The translations under genes and the position numbers were made by a program. The notes under the pieces are model-generated. The model ran no database searches. It saw only the letters and a list, made by a program, of their open reading frames with translations, and had not been told where the DNA came from. Below are positions 7,659 through 15,607 of a stretch of 64,000 nt of DNA, one piece after another (positions within the stretch are counted from its first letter, which is position 1; every line of letters begins with the position of its first letter). The stretch spans positions 496,001 through 560,000 of the forward strand of contig NZ_JNZZ01000001.1 of assembly GCF_000717645.1 (NCBI RefSeq). The letters run 5' to 3'. The stretch comes from Streptomyces californicus (GTDB lineage Bacteria > Actinomycetota > Actinomycetes > Streptomycetales > Streptomycetaceae).

Positions 7659-8705
7659 TTACTTGGCGGCGGTCTTGACGGCCTTGTCGATGAGCGGCAG
7701 GTAGCGCTCGATCGTCCACGGCACGGTCAGCGGGTTGATGATCGAGGAGGCGGTGACGAAGGAGTTGTCGTTGCTCGCGACGACGGCGCCCTTCTTGATG
7801 GCGGGGATCGCGGCGTACAGCTTCTGGCCCTCGATCTCCTTGCGGTTCTTCTCGTCCGTGTAGAACGTGAAGACGACGTCGCTGTCCTTGAGCTTCTCGG
7901 CGTTCTCCAGGCCGATGAGGGCCGAGTCGGTGCCGGGCGTCTCCTTGAAGCCGTTGACGACCGGGTCGACCTTCAGGCCGAGCGAGGAGACCATCTTGAC
8001 GCGCTGCTCCTCGGGCTTGAAGACGCCGAGGGTGCCGGGGCCGGAGTTGTAGATGTAGGAGAAGGTGACGTCCTTGTAGTTCGGCCGGGTGGCCGCGGCG
8101 TCGGCGAGCTGCTTCTCGATCTTCGTCTTGAGGCCGTCGGTGTCCTCGGTGCGGCCGAGCGCCTTGCCGATGATGTCGATCTGCTGGTCCCAGTCGGTGC
8201 TCCACGCCTGGTCGGGGTAGGCGACCGTGGGAGCGATGTCCTTGAGGACGTCGTACTGCTTCTGCGTGATGCCCGACCAGGGGGCGAGGATGACGTCGGG
8301 CTCCAGCTCGGTGATCGCCTCGAAGTCGATCTCCTCGCCGCCGGTGAACTGCTTCGGGAGCTTGTCGCCGGACTTCTTCACGGCCTCGTCGATCCACGGC
8401 AGGTAGCCGGACTTGTCGCTGCCCCACGGGTAGCTCTCGATGCCGACCGGGGTCTCACCGAGGGCTATCGCGGTCTCGGCGGAACCCTGGCCGAGGGTGA
8501 CGATGCGTTCGGGCTTCTCCTCGATCTTCGCGGTGCCGAGCGAGCTCTTGATCGAGACGGGGAACGCGCCGCCGCTCTTGGCCGAGTCCTTCGCCCCGTC
8601 CTTCTCGTCGCCGTCCGAGGAGCAGCCGACCAGGGCGACGGCGAGGGCGACGGTGGTGGCCGTGGCGGCGATGGTGTGGCGGCGCACGCGGGTGAAGCCG
8701 AGCAT
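7659..8705 (-). CDS. iron-siderophore ABC transporter substrate-binding lipoprotein
   Basis: A 348-residue FecB/FepB-type (TroA superfamily) periplasmic-binding lipoprotein. A signal peptide ends in the lipobox LVGC, with Cys28 as the lipidated residue. The mature protein shows the class III binding-protein pattern: PERIVTLGQGSAETAIALG, FEAITELEPDVILAPWSG and, in the C-lobe, SNDNSFVTASSIINPLTVPWTIERYL. It captures ferric siderophore outside the membrane and delivers it to the two permeases encoded downstream. Expression is probably repressed by DmdR-type regulators through the iron box 33 bases upstream of the start. Confidence 0.92.
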   Translation of the reverse strand: MLGFTRVRRHTIAATATTVALAVALVGCSSDGDEKDGAKDSAKSGGAFPVSIKSSLGTAKIEEKPERIVTLGQGSAETAIALGETPVGIESYPWGSDKSGYLPWIDEAVKKSGDKLPKQFTGGEEIDFEAITELEPDVILAPWSGITQKQYDVLKDIAPTVAYPDQAWSTDWDQQIDIIGKALGRTEDTDGLKTKIEKQLADAAATRPNYKDVTFSYIYNSGPGTLGVFKPEEQRVKMVSSLGLKVDPVVNGFKETPGTDSALIGLENAEKLKDSDVVFTFYTDEKNRKEIEGQKLYAAIPAIKKGAVVASNDNSFVTASSIINPLTVPWTIERYLPLIDKAVKTAAK

Positions 8706-8737
8706 GGAGGGTCCTCAGGTTGGCCGAGCAGTGAAGG

Positions 8738-8751
8738 TTAGGCAAGCCTAA
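8738..8751. promoter_or_regulatory. iron box (DmdR/DtxR-type operator)
   Basis: TTAGGCAAGCCTAA is an inverted repeat, mirror-symmetric except at the central two bases, and matches the core of the Streptomyces DmdR1 iron box (TTAGGTTAGGCTCACCTAA). It lies 33 bases upstream of the siderophore-binding-protein start, where a bound repressor would block transcription under iron sufficiency. Confidence 0.85.
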
Positions 8752-8842
8752 GCCAGAGCTGCGGGTGCTGCCGACCGGGCCCCCTTCCCGCCTTCTCGAC
8801 CCGCCCGCAGGGACTCATCACCCTCCGGCGGGCGGACGGCGC

Positions 8843-9793
8843 TCAGTGTCCGTGGCCGGGGGTCTCTCCGCTCCCGGGCACGGACGCCTCGGGGGACGCT
8901 CCCCCGGCGTGCACGGTGAACGCGGCGGTGCGGACCTTGCCCTCGTGCCGGAAGTCGAGGAAGAGGCGGTAGGCGCCCTTGGTCGGGGCCGTCGCGGTGA
9001 AGGAGATCCCGGGGCCCGGCTTCGTCCGGCCGTCGCCGGGCTCGCCGTTCGGATGGACGTGGAGGTACCCGAGGTCGCCGGCGCGGAGTGCGACGAGGTG
9101 GCCGTACGCGCCGAGGTGCGGCTGGAGGTCGGTGACCGGCTTGCCGTCCTTCTCGACCTCCATCGTGATCTCAGTGCCCGCGCCGGGACGCAGGGCCCCG
9201 TCGAGCGTCACCTCGTACCCGTCGACGGTCACGGTCCGCCCGGTGTCCGGCAGCGGTTCGGGGCGCGCGTCGCCCGCCGCCGCGAGGTCCGCGCCGAGGG
9301 TGACTCCTTCGGCGTTCTTCACGTCCGGGGTGAAGTCGGCGAAGACGCGGTAGCCGCCGGCCTCGGGCAGTTCGACGGGGGCGGACCAGGTGCCGTCGGC
9401 GGCCCGTACGGGATGCAGGTGCCGGTAGGTGGCGAGGTCGCCCGAGGCGACGATCAGGTGCAGTTCCCTGCCGTGCTCGCGGCGGAACGCGGTCACCTTG
9501 CGGGAGGTGTCCTCGTCCACGACGGAGAAGCGCAGTTCGGCGGGTTCGCCCGCTTCGACGCGCGGGGTGTCGAGGTCGAGCGTGAAGCCGTCCCGGGAGA
9601 CCGCCAGCCCGCCGGGGAGGTCTTCCGCCTCCCCCTTCCCGGCCGCCGGCCGCTCCTTCTCGCCGTGGGCGTCCTGGTGGGCCGGCTTCTTCGGTGCGTC
9701 GGCGGGCTCCAGCGCCCCGCCCACCGCGTACGCCGAACCGAAGGCCGCCGCGAGGCCCGCCGCGAAGGCCGTGATCCTGAGACCGGTCTGCAT
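8843..9793 (-). CDS. secreted protein under copper (CsoR) control
   Basis: A 316-residue exported protein starting at the ATG at 9793 (GGGAG six bases upstream), with a signal peptide MQTGLRITAFAAGLAAAFGSAYA. The mature part has a His-rich stretch after the signal (KKPAHQDAHGEKE), two similar beta-rich halves with paired-His HLHP and LHVHP motifs (YRHLHPVRAADG; GYLHVHPNGEPG) and a GHGH C-terminus, all plausible copper ligands. Just upstream is a CsoR-type operator, so copper induction is well supported. The biochemical role (extracytoplasmic copper binding or delivery) is inference. I know the family as a conserved Streptomyces secreted protein without an assigned function. Confidence 0.75.
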   Translation of the reverse strand: MQTGLRITAFAAGLAAAFGSAYAVGGALEPADAPKKPAHQDAHGEKERPAAGKGEAEDLPGGLAVSRDGFTLDLDTPRVEAGEPAELRFSVVDEDTSRKVTAFRREHGRELHLIVASGDLATYRHLHPVRAADGTWSAPVELPEAGGYRVFADFTPDVKNAEGVTLGADLAAAGDARPEPLPDTGRTVTVDGYEVTLDGALRPGAGTEITMEVEKDGKPVTDLQPHLGAYGHLVALRAGDLGYLHVHPNGEPGDGRTKPGPGISFTATAPTKGAYRLFLDFRHEGKVRTAAFTVHAGGASPEASVPGSGETPGHGH

Positions 9794-9841
9794 GACCCAC
9801 TCCCTCATCAGGGCCGCCGGAGCGCGACCACTCACCTCACC

Positions 9842-9858
9842 ATACCCCCTGGGGGTAT
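9842..9858. promoter_or_regulatory. CsoR-type copper operator
   Basis: ATACCCCCTGGGGGTAT is a perfect 17-base inverted repeat identical in form to the G-tract palindromes bound by the copper sensor CsoR (TACCCC-GGGGTA core). It sits 49 bases upstream of the ATG of the secreted His-rich protein, consistent with repression that is relieved by Cu(I). Confidence 0.85.
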
Positions 9859-9951
9859 CAAGTCAACCGGGATCCGCCCTTGCGACGCGCGGAGACGGGC
9901 GGGGAGGATGGCGTACGCGACTGTGTTCGGCGTTCAGGGATCGGGAGATAC

Positions 9952-10176
9952 ATGGGGGCGTTCGTCGCACTGGTGGCGGGAATCGGCGCGGCGTCCGCGT
10001 GGTGTGCGGTGGTGCTGATCCGGCGTGGGCGGAGGGGCCCGACCGAGAACGCGGACGGGCTGCTGATCGAGCAGGCGGCCCGGATACGGGCCCGGCAACT
10101 ACGCAGCGAGGGAAGGGGGTTCGGGTCCCACCCGTACCCCAAGCCGCGCTCCGGCTCCGACCGGCGTCCCTACTGA
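9952..10176 (+). CDS. small single-span membrane protein
   Basis: A 74-residue protein starting at the ATG at 9952 with a GGGAG ribosome site. One hydrophobic helix (GAFVALVAGIGAASAWCAVVLI) is followed by RRGRR, implying an N-out/C-in single-pass topology. The cytoplasmic tail is basic and ends in Pro/Ser-rich sequence. No family is recognised. The ribosome site, the helix and the codon bias support a real gene. Confidence 0.6.
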   Translation: MGAFVALVAGIGAASAWCAVVLIRRGRRGPTENADGLLIEQAARIRARQLRSEGRGFGSHPYPKPRSGSDRRPY

Positions 10177-10252
10177 CCTCTGACCTCCGCCCGCGTCCAC
10201 GAAGGGCACGCGAACGGACCGCGCCGAGGAAGTACGGTCACCCGCCGGCGCG

Positions 10253-10348
10253 CCCCGTGGGCGTACGGCCGTGCACCGCGCCGCATCCCGTGGGCGTGCG
10301 GCCGCGCAACGCGCCGTACCCCGCTTGCGTACGGCCGTGCCTCATCGG
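10253..10348. repeat. 33-base intergenic tandem repeat
   Basis: Three imperfect copies start at 10253, 10286 and 10319. Each carries a GGGCGTACGGCCG-like core followed by a GC-rich tail. They lie between the small membrane protein and the end of the XRE regulator gene (a convergent spacer). No coding signal is seen in either strand. Confidence 0.7.
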
Positions 10349-10359
10349 CGTACGGTCCG

Positions 10360-11172
10360 CTACCCCTGCGCGCCCATCGACGCCAGAGTGCGCAGCAGGG
10401 CGTCGGTCCGCTCGTCCATCGGGAAGAACGACTCCACCGCCAGCTCCGACAGGGTCACGTCGGCCGGCGCCCCGAAGGTGGCGATCGTGCTGAAGAACGC
10501 CATGTCGCCGAGGGGCGTGCGGATGCGCAGCGGGACGACGATGCCGGCCGGGTCCACCGGGCCGGGGTCGGTGTCGAGGCCCGGCGGGACCGGATAGGCG
10601 GACACCTCCTCGTACAGCGCGCGGAGGTCGTCGTGGCCGGTGGTGTCGGCCTGGTGCCGCAGCCGGCCGAGGGCGTGCGCGCGGACCTGGGCGAAGTTGA
10701 GGCACTGCGGGGCGAGCCCCTCCGGGTGGAGGATCAGCCGCATCACGTTGCCGCCCGACTCCGCCAGACGCGGTGGCACGGTGCCCATGAGCAGGGACAT
10801 GGCGTCGTTGCGGTCGACGATGTTCCAGGCCCGGTCGATCGCGGCGGCCGGGTACGGCTCGTGGCCGGCGAGCATCGCCCTGATCGCCGAGCGGACCATG
10901 GCCATCGGCTCGCTGTCGAGCGGCGACTCCCGGTAGGCCGGGGCGTAACCGGCCGCGAGCAGCAGGCCGTTGCGGTCGCGCAGCGGGATGTCGAGGTGCT
11001 CGGCGAGCCGGAGCAGCAGCTCGCGGCTCGGCCGGGCGCGGCCGGTCTCCACGCAGGAGAGATGGCGGGTCGAGGAGTCCGCGCGCAGGGCCAGTTCGAG
11101 CTGGCTGAGCTTGCGACGGCGACGCCACTCCCGCAGCAACGGGCCCACGCGGGACGGCTCCTGGATCTCCAT
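10360..11172 (-). CDS. XRE-family regulator with MmyB-like ligand domain
   Basis: A 270-residue regulator. Residues 1-60 form a lambda-repressor-like helix-turn-helix (LREWRRRRKLSQLELALRADSSTRHLSCVETGRARPSRELLLRLAEHL). The remaining part is the MmyB-like C-terminal domain typical of actinobacterial XRE regulators (NGLLLAAGYAPAYRES, AIDRAWNIVDRNDAM). The ATG at 11172 is preferred over an upstream in-frame start because it gives the standard N-terminus. It is divergent from a small membrane protein gene starting at 11288, the likely target. Confidence 0.85.
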   Translation of the reverse strand: MEIQEPSRVGPLLREWRRRRKLSQLELALRADSSTRHLSCVETGRARPSRELLLRLAEHLDIPLRDRNGLLLAAGYAPAYRESPLDSEPMAMVRSAIRAMLAGHEPYPAAAIDRAWNIVDRNDAMSLLMGTVPPRLAESGGNVMRLILHPEGLAPQCLNFAQVRAHALGRLRHQADTTGHDDLRALYEEVSAYPVPPGLDTDPGPVDPAGIVVPLRIRTPLGDMAFFSTIATFGAPADVTLSELAVESFFPMDERTDALLRTLASMGAQG

Positions 11173-11287
11173 GCCCTCACCGTACAGAGGACGTCGCGCC
11201 GCCGCGGACTTGACCTGGGAGGTCATGGAGTCCCGGCGCCCCCGCGTGACACGGTGTCACCGACCCGCCGCACGAAGGAGATACGTC

Positions 11288-11722
11288 ATGACTTACGCCC
11301 TCGCCCCGGCCGCCCCGCCCGCCTCCGCGGCGGACCCCGCCCGCTTCCTCCGTCTGGTGCTGCGCGTGGACAGTGTGAGCACCGCCGTGATGGGGCTCGT
11401 GCTGGTCGCGGCCGCCGCACCGCTGGGTTCCCTGACCGGGATGCCGGTGGCCTTCGCGGTGGGGTTCGGGATCTTCCAACTGGGCGGAGCGGCCTGCCTC
11501 GCCCTGATCGCGGGCTACCCGGTGATTCCGCTCGCCCTGGCGCGGACCGTGGTCGCGGTCAACGCCGTCTGCGCGGTCGGCTGCCTGGTGACGGCCTTCG
11601 CCGACGTCGTACCGCTGAACGGCACGGGGGTGGTGTTCCTGCTGATCGGCGCGGTGATCGTGGCGGTCTACACCGCGCTCCAGTACACGGGCCTGCGGCG
11701 CATGACGGCGGGGACGGCCTGA
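11288..11722 (+). CDS. four-helix membrane protein divergent from XRE regulator
   Basis: A 144-residue integral membrane protein with four hydrophobic segments (about residues 28-48, 54-72, 78-100 and 108-130). A strong ribosome site, AAGGAG, precedes the ATG at 11288. No catalytic motif is seen. Divergent pairing with an MmyB-type XRE regulator resembles SDR/oxidoreductase or membrane-protein pairs common in Streptomyces, where the regulator controls its neighbour. The function is unknown. Confidence 0.7.
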   Translation: MTYALAPAAPPASAADPARFLRLVLRVDSVSTAVMGLVLVAAAAPLGSLTGMPVAFAVGFGIFQLGGAACLALIAGYPVIPLALARTVVAVNAVCAVGCLVTAFADVVPLNGTGVVFLLIGAVIVAVYTALQYTGLRRMTAGTA

Positions 11723-11846
11723 GCGGCCCGAACGGCCGGGGTGCGACCGGTGCGACCGGGCCGCCCGGCGTGGCGTCGCCGGGGCCGGCCCGGCGCCTCC
11801 CTAGCGTGGGTGACGGGGGTACCCGACGGCAGGACAGGCGCTCGCG

Positions 11847-13364
11847 ATGGCACCACGCACCCACTGGCTCTTCGGGGATCAGCTCGGTCCCCACTTCCTC
11901 GACGCACGCGACGGCGGTCCGGACGCCCGCGCTCCGGTCCTGATGATCGAGGCCCGCTCCGTACTGCGCCGCCGCCGCTTCCACCGGGCCAAGGCCCACG
12001 TCGTCCTCTCCGCGATGCGGCACCGGGCCGCCGAACTGGGCGACCGGGTCCGCTACGTGCGGGCCCGGACCTATGCGGAGGGGCTGGCGGAGGCCGGGTT
12101 CGACGGCGGCGGCGGCCGGCTGACGGTCTGCCACCCGACCTCCCGGGCCGCCCTGGAGTTCGTGACCGCCCGGGACGACGTCGACGTCCTGCCGGCCCGG
12201 GGCTTCCTGGTGCCCCGGGAGGAGTTCGGCGCGTGGGCCGAGGAGCACGGCGGCGACCGGCTGCGGATGGAGGGCTTCTACCGGTGGGTGCGGCGGGAGC
12301 ACGAGCTGCTCATGGACGGCGACCGGCCGGCCGGGGGGACGTGGAACCTTGACCACGACAACCGCGAGCCGCCGCCCCGGGGCCGCGAGGAGCTGGACGT
12401 CCCCGCTCCCTACCGGCCGCGCGAGGACGAGATCGACGACGAGGTGCGCCGCGACCTCGACCGCTGGGAGCGTGACGGGGAGGTCGCGTTCGTCGGCCGG
12501 GACGGTCCGCGCCGCTTCCCCGTCACCCGGCGGGAGGCCCTGGCCGCGCTGCGGCGCTTCGTCGCCCACCGCCTCGGCGACTTTGGCCGGTACGAGGACG
12601 CGATGCTCACCGCCGACCCCGTGATGAGCCACAGCCTGCTGTCCGTCCCCCTCAACCTCGGCCTCCTCGACCCCGCCGAATGCGTGGAGCGGGCGGAGAA
12701 GGCGTGGCGGTCGGGCGACGCGCCGCTCAACAGCGTCGAGGGGTTCGTCCGGCAGATCGCCGGCTGGCGGGAGTACGTCTGGCAGCTGTACTGGCACTTC
12801 GGCGAGGAGTACCGGTCCCGCAACGCGCTGCGCCACCGGGCTTCGCTGCCCGACTGGTTCCTCGACCTGGACGCCGACGCGGTCACCGCCCACTGCCTGT
12901 CCACCGTGCTGCGGCAGGTGCGCGACACCGGGTGGACCCACCACATCCCGCGCCTGATGGTGCTCGGCAGCCGGGCGCTCCAGGACGGCTGGGACCCGGC
13001 GGCGGTGACGGACTGGTTCCACCGGTGCTTCGTGGACGGCTACGACTGGGTGATGCTGCCCAACGTCGTCGGCATGTCCCAGTACGCGGACGGCGGCCGG
13101 ATGACGACCAAGCCGTACACCTCCGGCGGGTCCTACATCCACAAGATGAGCGATCTCTGCGGGCCCTGCGCCTACCGCCCCACCGAGCGCACCGGCGAGC
13201 ACGCCTGCCCGTACACGGCGGGCTACTGGGCCTTTCTCCACCGACACCGCGAGTCGCTGGGCCATAACCACCGCATGGCCAGGGCGGTGAAGGGCCTGGA
13301 CCGGCTGAAGGACCTCGACGGCCTCCTGGAGGAGACCGCACGCCGGGGCGACCGGGCGCCCTGA
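11847..13364 (+). CDS. FeS-BCP family photolyase/cryptochrome (PhrB-like)
   Basis: A 505-residue member of the iron-sulfur bacterial cryptochrome/photolyase family (prokaryotic (6-4) photolyases such as Agrobacterium PhrB), repairing UV photoproducts with FAD and light. The N-terminal Rossmann-like antenna domain starts THWLFGDQLGPHF. The C-terminal helical FAD domain includes NSVEGFVRQIAGWREYVW and NVVGMSQYADGG. Four cysteines at residues 350, 438, 441 and 454 have the same numbering and C-x2-C-x12-C spacing as I recall for the [4Fe-4S] ligands of PhrB. The gene is monocistronic. Confidence 0.92.
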   Translation: MAPRTHWLFGDQLGPHFLDARDGGPDARAPVLMIEARSVLRRRRFHRAKAHVVLSAMRHRAAELGDRVRYVRARTYAEGLAEAGFDGGGGRLTVCHPTSRAALEFVTARDDVDVLPARGFLVPREEFGAWAEEHGGDRLRMEGFYRWVRREHELLMDGDRPAGGTWNLDHDNREPPPRGREELDVPAPYRPREDEIDDEVRRDLDRWERDGEVAFVGRDGPRRFPVTRREALAALRRFVAHRLGDFGRYEDAMLTADPVMSHSLLSVPLNLGLLDPAECVERAEKAWRSGDAPLNSVEGFVRQIAGWREYVWQLYWHFGEEYRSRNALRHRASLPDWFLDLDADAVTAHCLSTVLRQVRDTGWTHHIPRLMVLGSRALQDGWDPAAVTDWFHRCFVDGYDWVMLPNVVGMSQYADGGRMTTKPYTSGGSYIHKMSDLCGPCAYRPTERTGEHACPYTAGYWAFLHRHRESLGHNHRMARAVKGLDRLKDLDGLLEETARRGDRAP

Positions 13365-13387
13365 GGAGGGGCCGGGCCGGAAGCCGT

Positions 13388-14728
13388 TCAGGCGTCCGTG
13401 AGTTCGTGCGGTGCGGTTCGGGCGAGGTCGGCGAGGGTGGTGAGGGCGTGGGAGAGGGCGTGGCGGGTGGGTGAGGCGAGGCCGAGGCGGATCGCGTGCG
13501 GGACGCTCCGGCGGCCGACGCGGAAGGCGGCGGCCGGGGTCACCGCGATGCCGTGCCGCGCGGCGGCGGCGACGAAGGTGTCGGCGCGCCACGGGGCGGG
13601 CAGCTCCCACCAGCGGTAGTACGAACCGGGGTCGCCGCTCGTCCGAAAGTCGCCGAGATGGCGTCGCGCGATCTCCTGCCGCGCCCGTGCCTCCCGCCGC
13701 TTGGCCCGCGCGAGGGTCTCGGCGGTTCCGTCCGCGTGCCAGCGTGCCATCGCCTCCAGGGGGAACCGCGACGGCGCCCATCCGCCGGAGCGCAGGGCCG
13801 CCGTGACCCGGCCGGCGAGCGGGGCCCGGGCCACCGCGAACCCGACGGTCAGGCCCGGGGCGAGCCGCTTGGAGAGGCTGTCCACGAGCACGGTCCGCTC
13901 CGGGGCGCGGGAGGCGAGGGACGGCAGGTCGTCCCGGAGGAAGGCCCAGACGGCGTCCTCGACCGCGTGGATTCCCGAGGTCAGCAGCACATCGGCCAGG
14001 TGGTCGAGGCGGCGCGGGGACATGGTGCGGCCCAGCGGGTTGTGCAGGACGGGCTGGACGTAGACGGCGTGCAGCGGTTCGGTGCGGTGCGCCTCGGCCA
14101 CCGCCTCGGGGATCAGCCCCTCCTCGTCCATGGCCAGGGGCACGAGGGTGACGCCGAGCCGGGCGGCGACGGCCTTCAGCACCGGGTAGGTGAACTCCTC
14201 GACGCCCAGGCGCGCCCCCGGCCTGGTCAGCGCGGCGACGGCGGCGGAGATCGCCTGCCGGCCGTTCCCGGCGAACAGGACGTCCCCCGGGGCGGGCCGG
14301 GACCCTCCCCGCGCGAGCAGCGCGGCGGCCGCCTCCCTGGCGCCGGGCGTGCCGGCGGGCCCGGTCGGGCGGAGCGCCGACTCCAGGCGGTCGGGGTCGA
14401 TCACGTGCTCCAGGCCGGCGGCGAGCAGCGCGGCCTGCTCGGGGACGACGGGGTGGTTGAGCTCCAGGTCGATCCGGCCCGCGGAGGGCTCGGAGAGGGC
14501 GGGCGCCGGGCCGGGCGCGCCCGGCCGCTCCGTGACGAACGTGCCGCGGCCGACGTGGCCGGCGGTGAGCCCCCGGCGGGCGAGCTCCTGGTAGACGCGG
14601 GCGGCGGTGGAGTCGGCGATGGCGTGCCGCCGGGCGAACTCCCGCTGCGGCGGCAGCCGTTCCCCGGGCCTGAGCCGCCCGCTCGCGATCTCCTCCGCCG
14701 CAGTGTCCGCGACAGTGCGGAAATCCAT
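13388..14728 (-). CDS. MocR-type PLP-dependent regulator (GntR-aminotransferase fusion)
   Basis: A 446-residue MocR/PdxR-family regulator. Residues 1-70 form a GntR winged helix (IASGRLRPGERLPPQREFARRHAIADSTAARVYQELARRGL, VGRGTFVTE). The rest is a fold-type I aminotransferase domain with the PLP-binding Lys in VDSLSKRLAPGLTVGFAVA. The ATG at 14728 follows GGGGAC. It is divergent from a LysE-type exporter, and two direct repeats typical of MocR operators lie in the spacer. The sensed ligand is probably an amino acid or amine, inferred from the exporter. Confidence 0.88.
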   Translation of the reverse strand: MDFRTVADTAAEEIASGRLRPGERLPPQREFARRHAIADSTAARVYQELARRGLTAGHVGRGTFVTERPGAPGPAPALSEPSAGRIDLELNHPVVPEQAALLAAGLEHVIDPDRLESALRPTGPAGTPGAREAAAALLARGGSRPAPGDVLFAGNGRQAISAAVAALTRPGARLGVEEFTYPVLKAVAARLGVTLVPLAMDEEGLIPEAVAEAHRTEPLHAVYVQPVLHNPLGRTMSPRRLDHLADVLLTSGIHAVEDAVWAFLRDDLPSLASRAPERTVLVDSLSKRLAPGLTVGFAVARAPLAGRVTAALRSGGWAPSRFPLEAMARWHADGTAETLARAKRREARARQEIARRHLGDFRTSGDPGSYYRWWELPAPWRADTFVAAAARHGIAVTPAAAFRVGRRSVPHAIRLGLASPTRHALSHALTTLADLARTAPHELTDA

Positions 14729-14783
14729 CCCGTCGTCCCCTTTCCCTGGCCCCGGCCGACGAAGCGGAGCACCGGACGCCCAC

Positions 14784-14818
14784 ATTGCACCGAGTGCAAT
14801 GTCCACTATTGCACCGAG
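14784..14818. promoter_or_regulatory. candidate MocR operator (direct repeats plus inverted repeat)
   Basis: ATTGCACCGAG occurs at 14784-14794 and again at 14808-14818, 24 bases apart on the same strand. The first copy also forms the inverted repeat ATTGCACCGAGTGCAAT (14784-14800). Direct repeats two helical turns or so apart are characteristic of MocR-family binding sites. The element lies in the divergent spacer between the MocR gene (start 14728) and the exporter gene (start 14919). Confidence 0.6.
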
Positions 14819-14918
14819 CCGAGAGCGAAATCTAGGCTTCGATCGCACCGAGCCGTACGGCCGGCGCGGAGGGGTCCGGGCTGTCCGGCGCCCCGTGTGG
14901 ACAGGGCGGTGGGCGTAC

Positions 14919-15566
14919 GTGGTCGAGCTGAGCGGGGTGGTGGGGGTCGCGCTCGTCGCCCTCGGCATGGTCCTGACCCCGGGACCGAACATGATCTACC
15001 TCGTCTCCCGGAGCATCACCCAGGGGCGACGGGCGGGCGTGGTCTCCCTCGGCGGGGTGGCCGTGGGGTTCCTGGTCTATCTGCTGGCCACGAACCTGGG
15101 GCTGTCGGTGGTCTTCCTCGCGGTGCCCGAGCTGTACGTGGCGGTGAAGCTGGCCGGGGCCGCCTACCTCGCCTATCTGGCGTGGTGCGCCCTGAGACCC
15201 GGAGGCGTCTCCGTCTTCGCGCCCGCCGATCTGCCGCACGACTCGGCGCGCAGACTGTTCACGATGGGGCTGATGACGAATCTGCTCAACCCGAAGATCG
15301 CCATCATGTACCTCTCCCTCATCCCGCAGTTCATCGCCCTGGAGCGGGGGAACGTGCTGCTCCAGGGGCTGGTGCTGGGCTCCGTCCAGATCGTGGTGGC
15401 CCTCACCGTCAACCTGGGCATCGTGCTGGCCGCCGGGGCCATCGCCGTCTTCCTCGCCCGCCGCCCCTCCTGGCTCCGCGCCCAGCGCTACCTGATGGGC
15501 ACGGCGCTCGGGATGCTCGCGGTGACCGTGGCAACGGACACCTCCGCCCCGGCGTCCTCGGGCTGA
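14919..15566 (+). CDS. LysE/RhtB-family amino-acid exporter
   Basis: A 215-residue transporter of the LysE/RhtB (homoserine/threonine efflux) family, exporting amino acids or related amines. The signature LTPGPNMIYLVSRSITQGRRAGVVSLGGVAVGF is at the N-terminus, followed by KLAGAAYLAYLAWCALR and NLLNPKIAIMYLSLIPQF. Six hydrophobic segments are visible. The GTG at 14919 (VELSGVVGV) gives the normal family N-terminus. A further GTG at 14895 is in frame. The divergent MocR gene and its repeats imply specific induction. Confidence 0.88.
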   Translation: MVELSGVVGVALVALGMVLTPGPNMIYLVSRSITQGRRAGVVSLGGVAVGFLVYLLATNLGLSVVFLAVPELYVAVKLAGAAYLAYLAWCALRPGGVSVFAPADLPHDSARRLFTMGLMTNLLNPKIAIMYLSLIPQFIALERGNVLLQGLVLGSVQIVVALTVNLGIVLAAGAIAVFLARRPSWLRAQRYLMGTALGMLAVTVATDTSAPASSG

Positions 15567-15607
15567 ACGGCCGCCCGGCGCGCGAGCGTTCACATCGCCC
15601 GGAGCGC

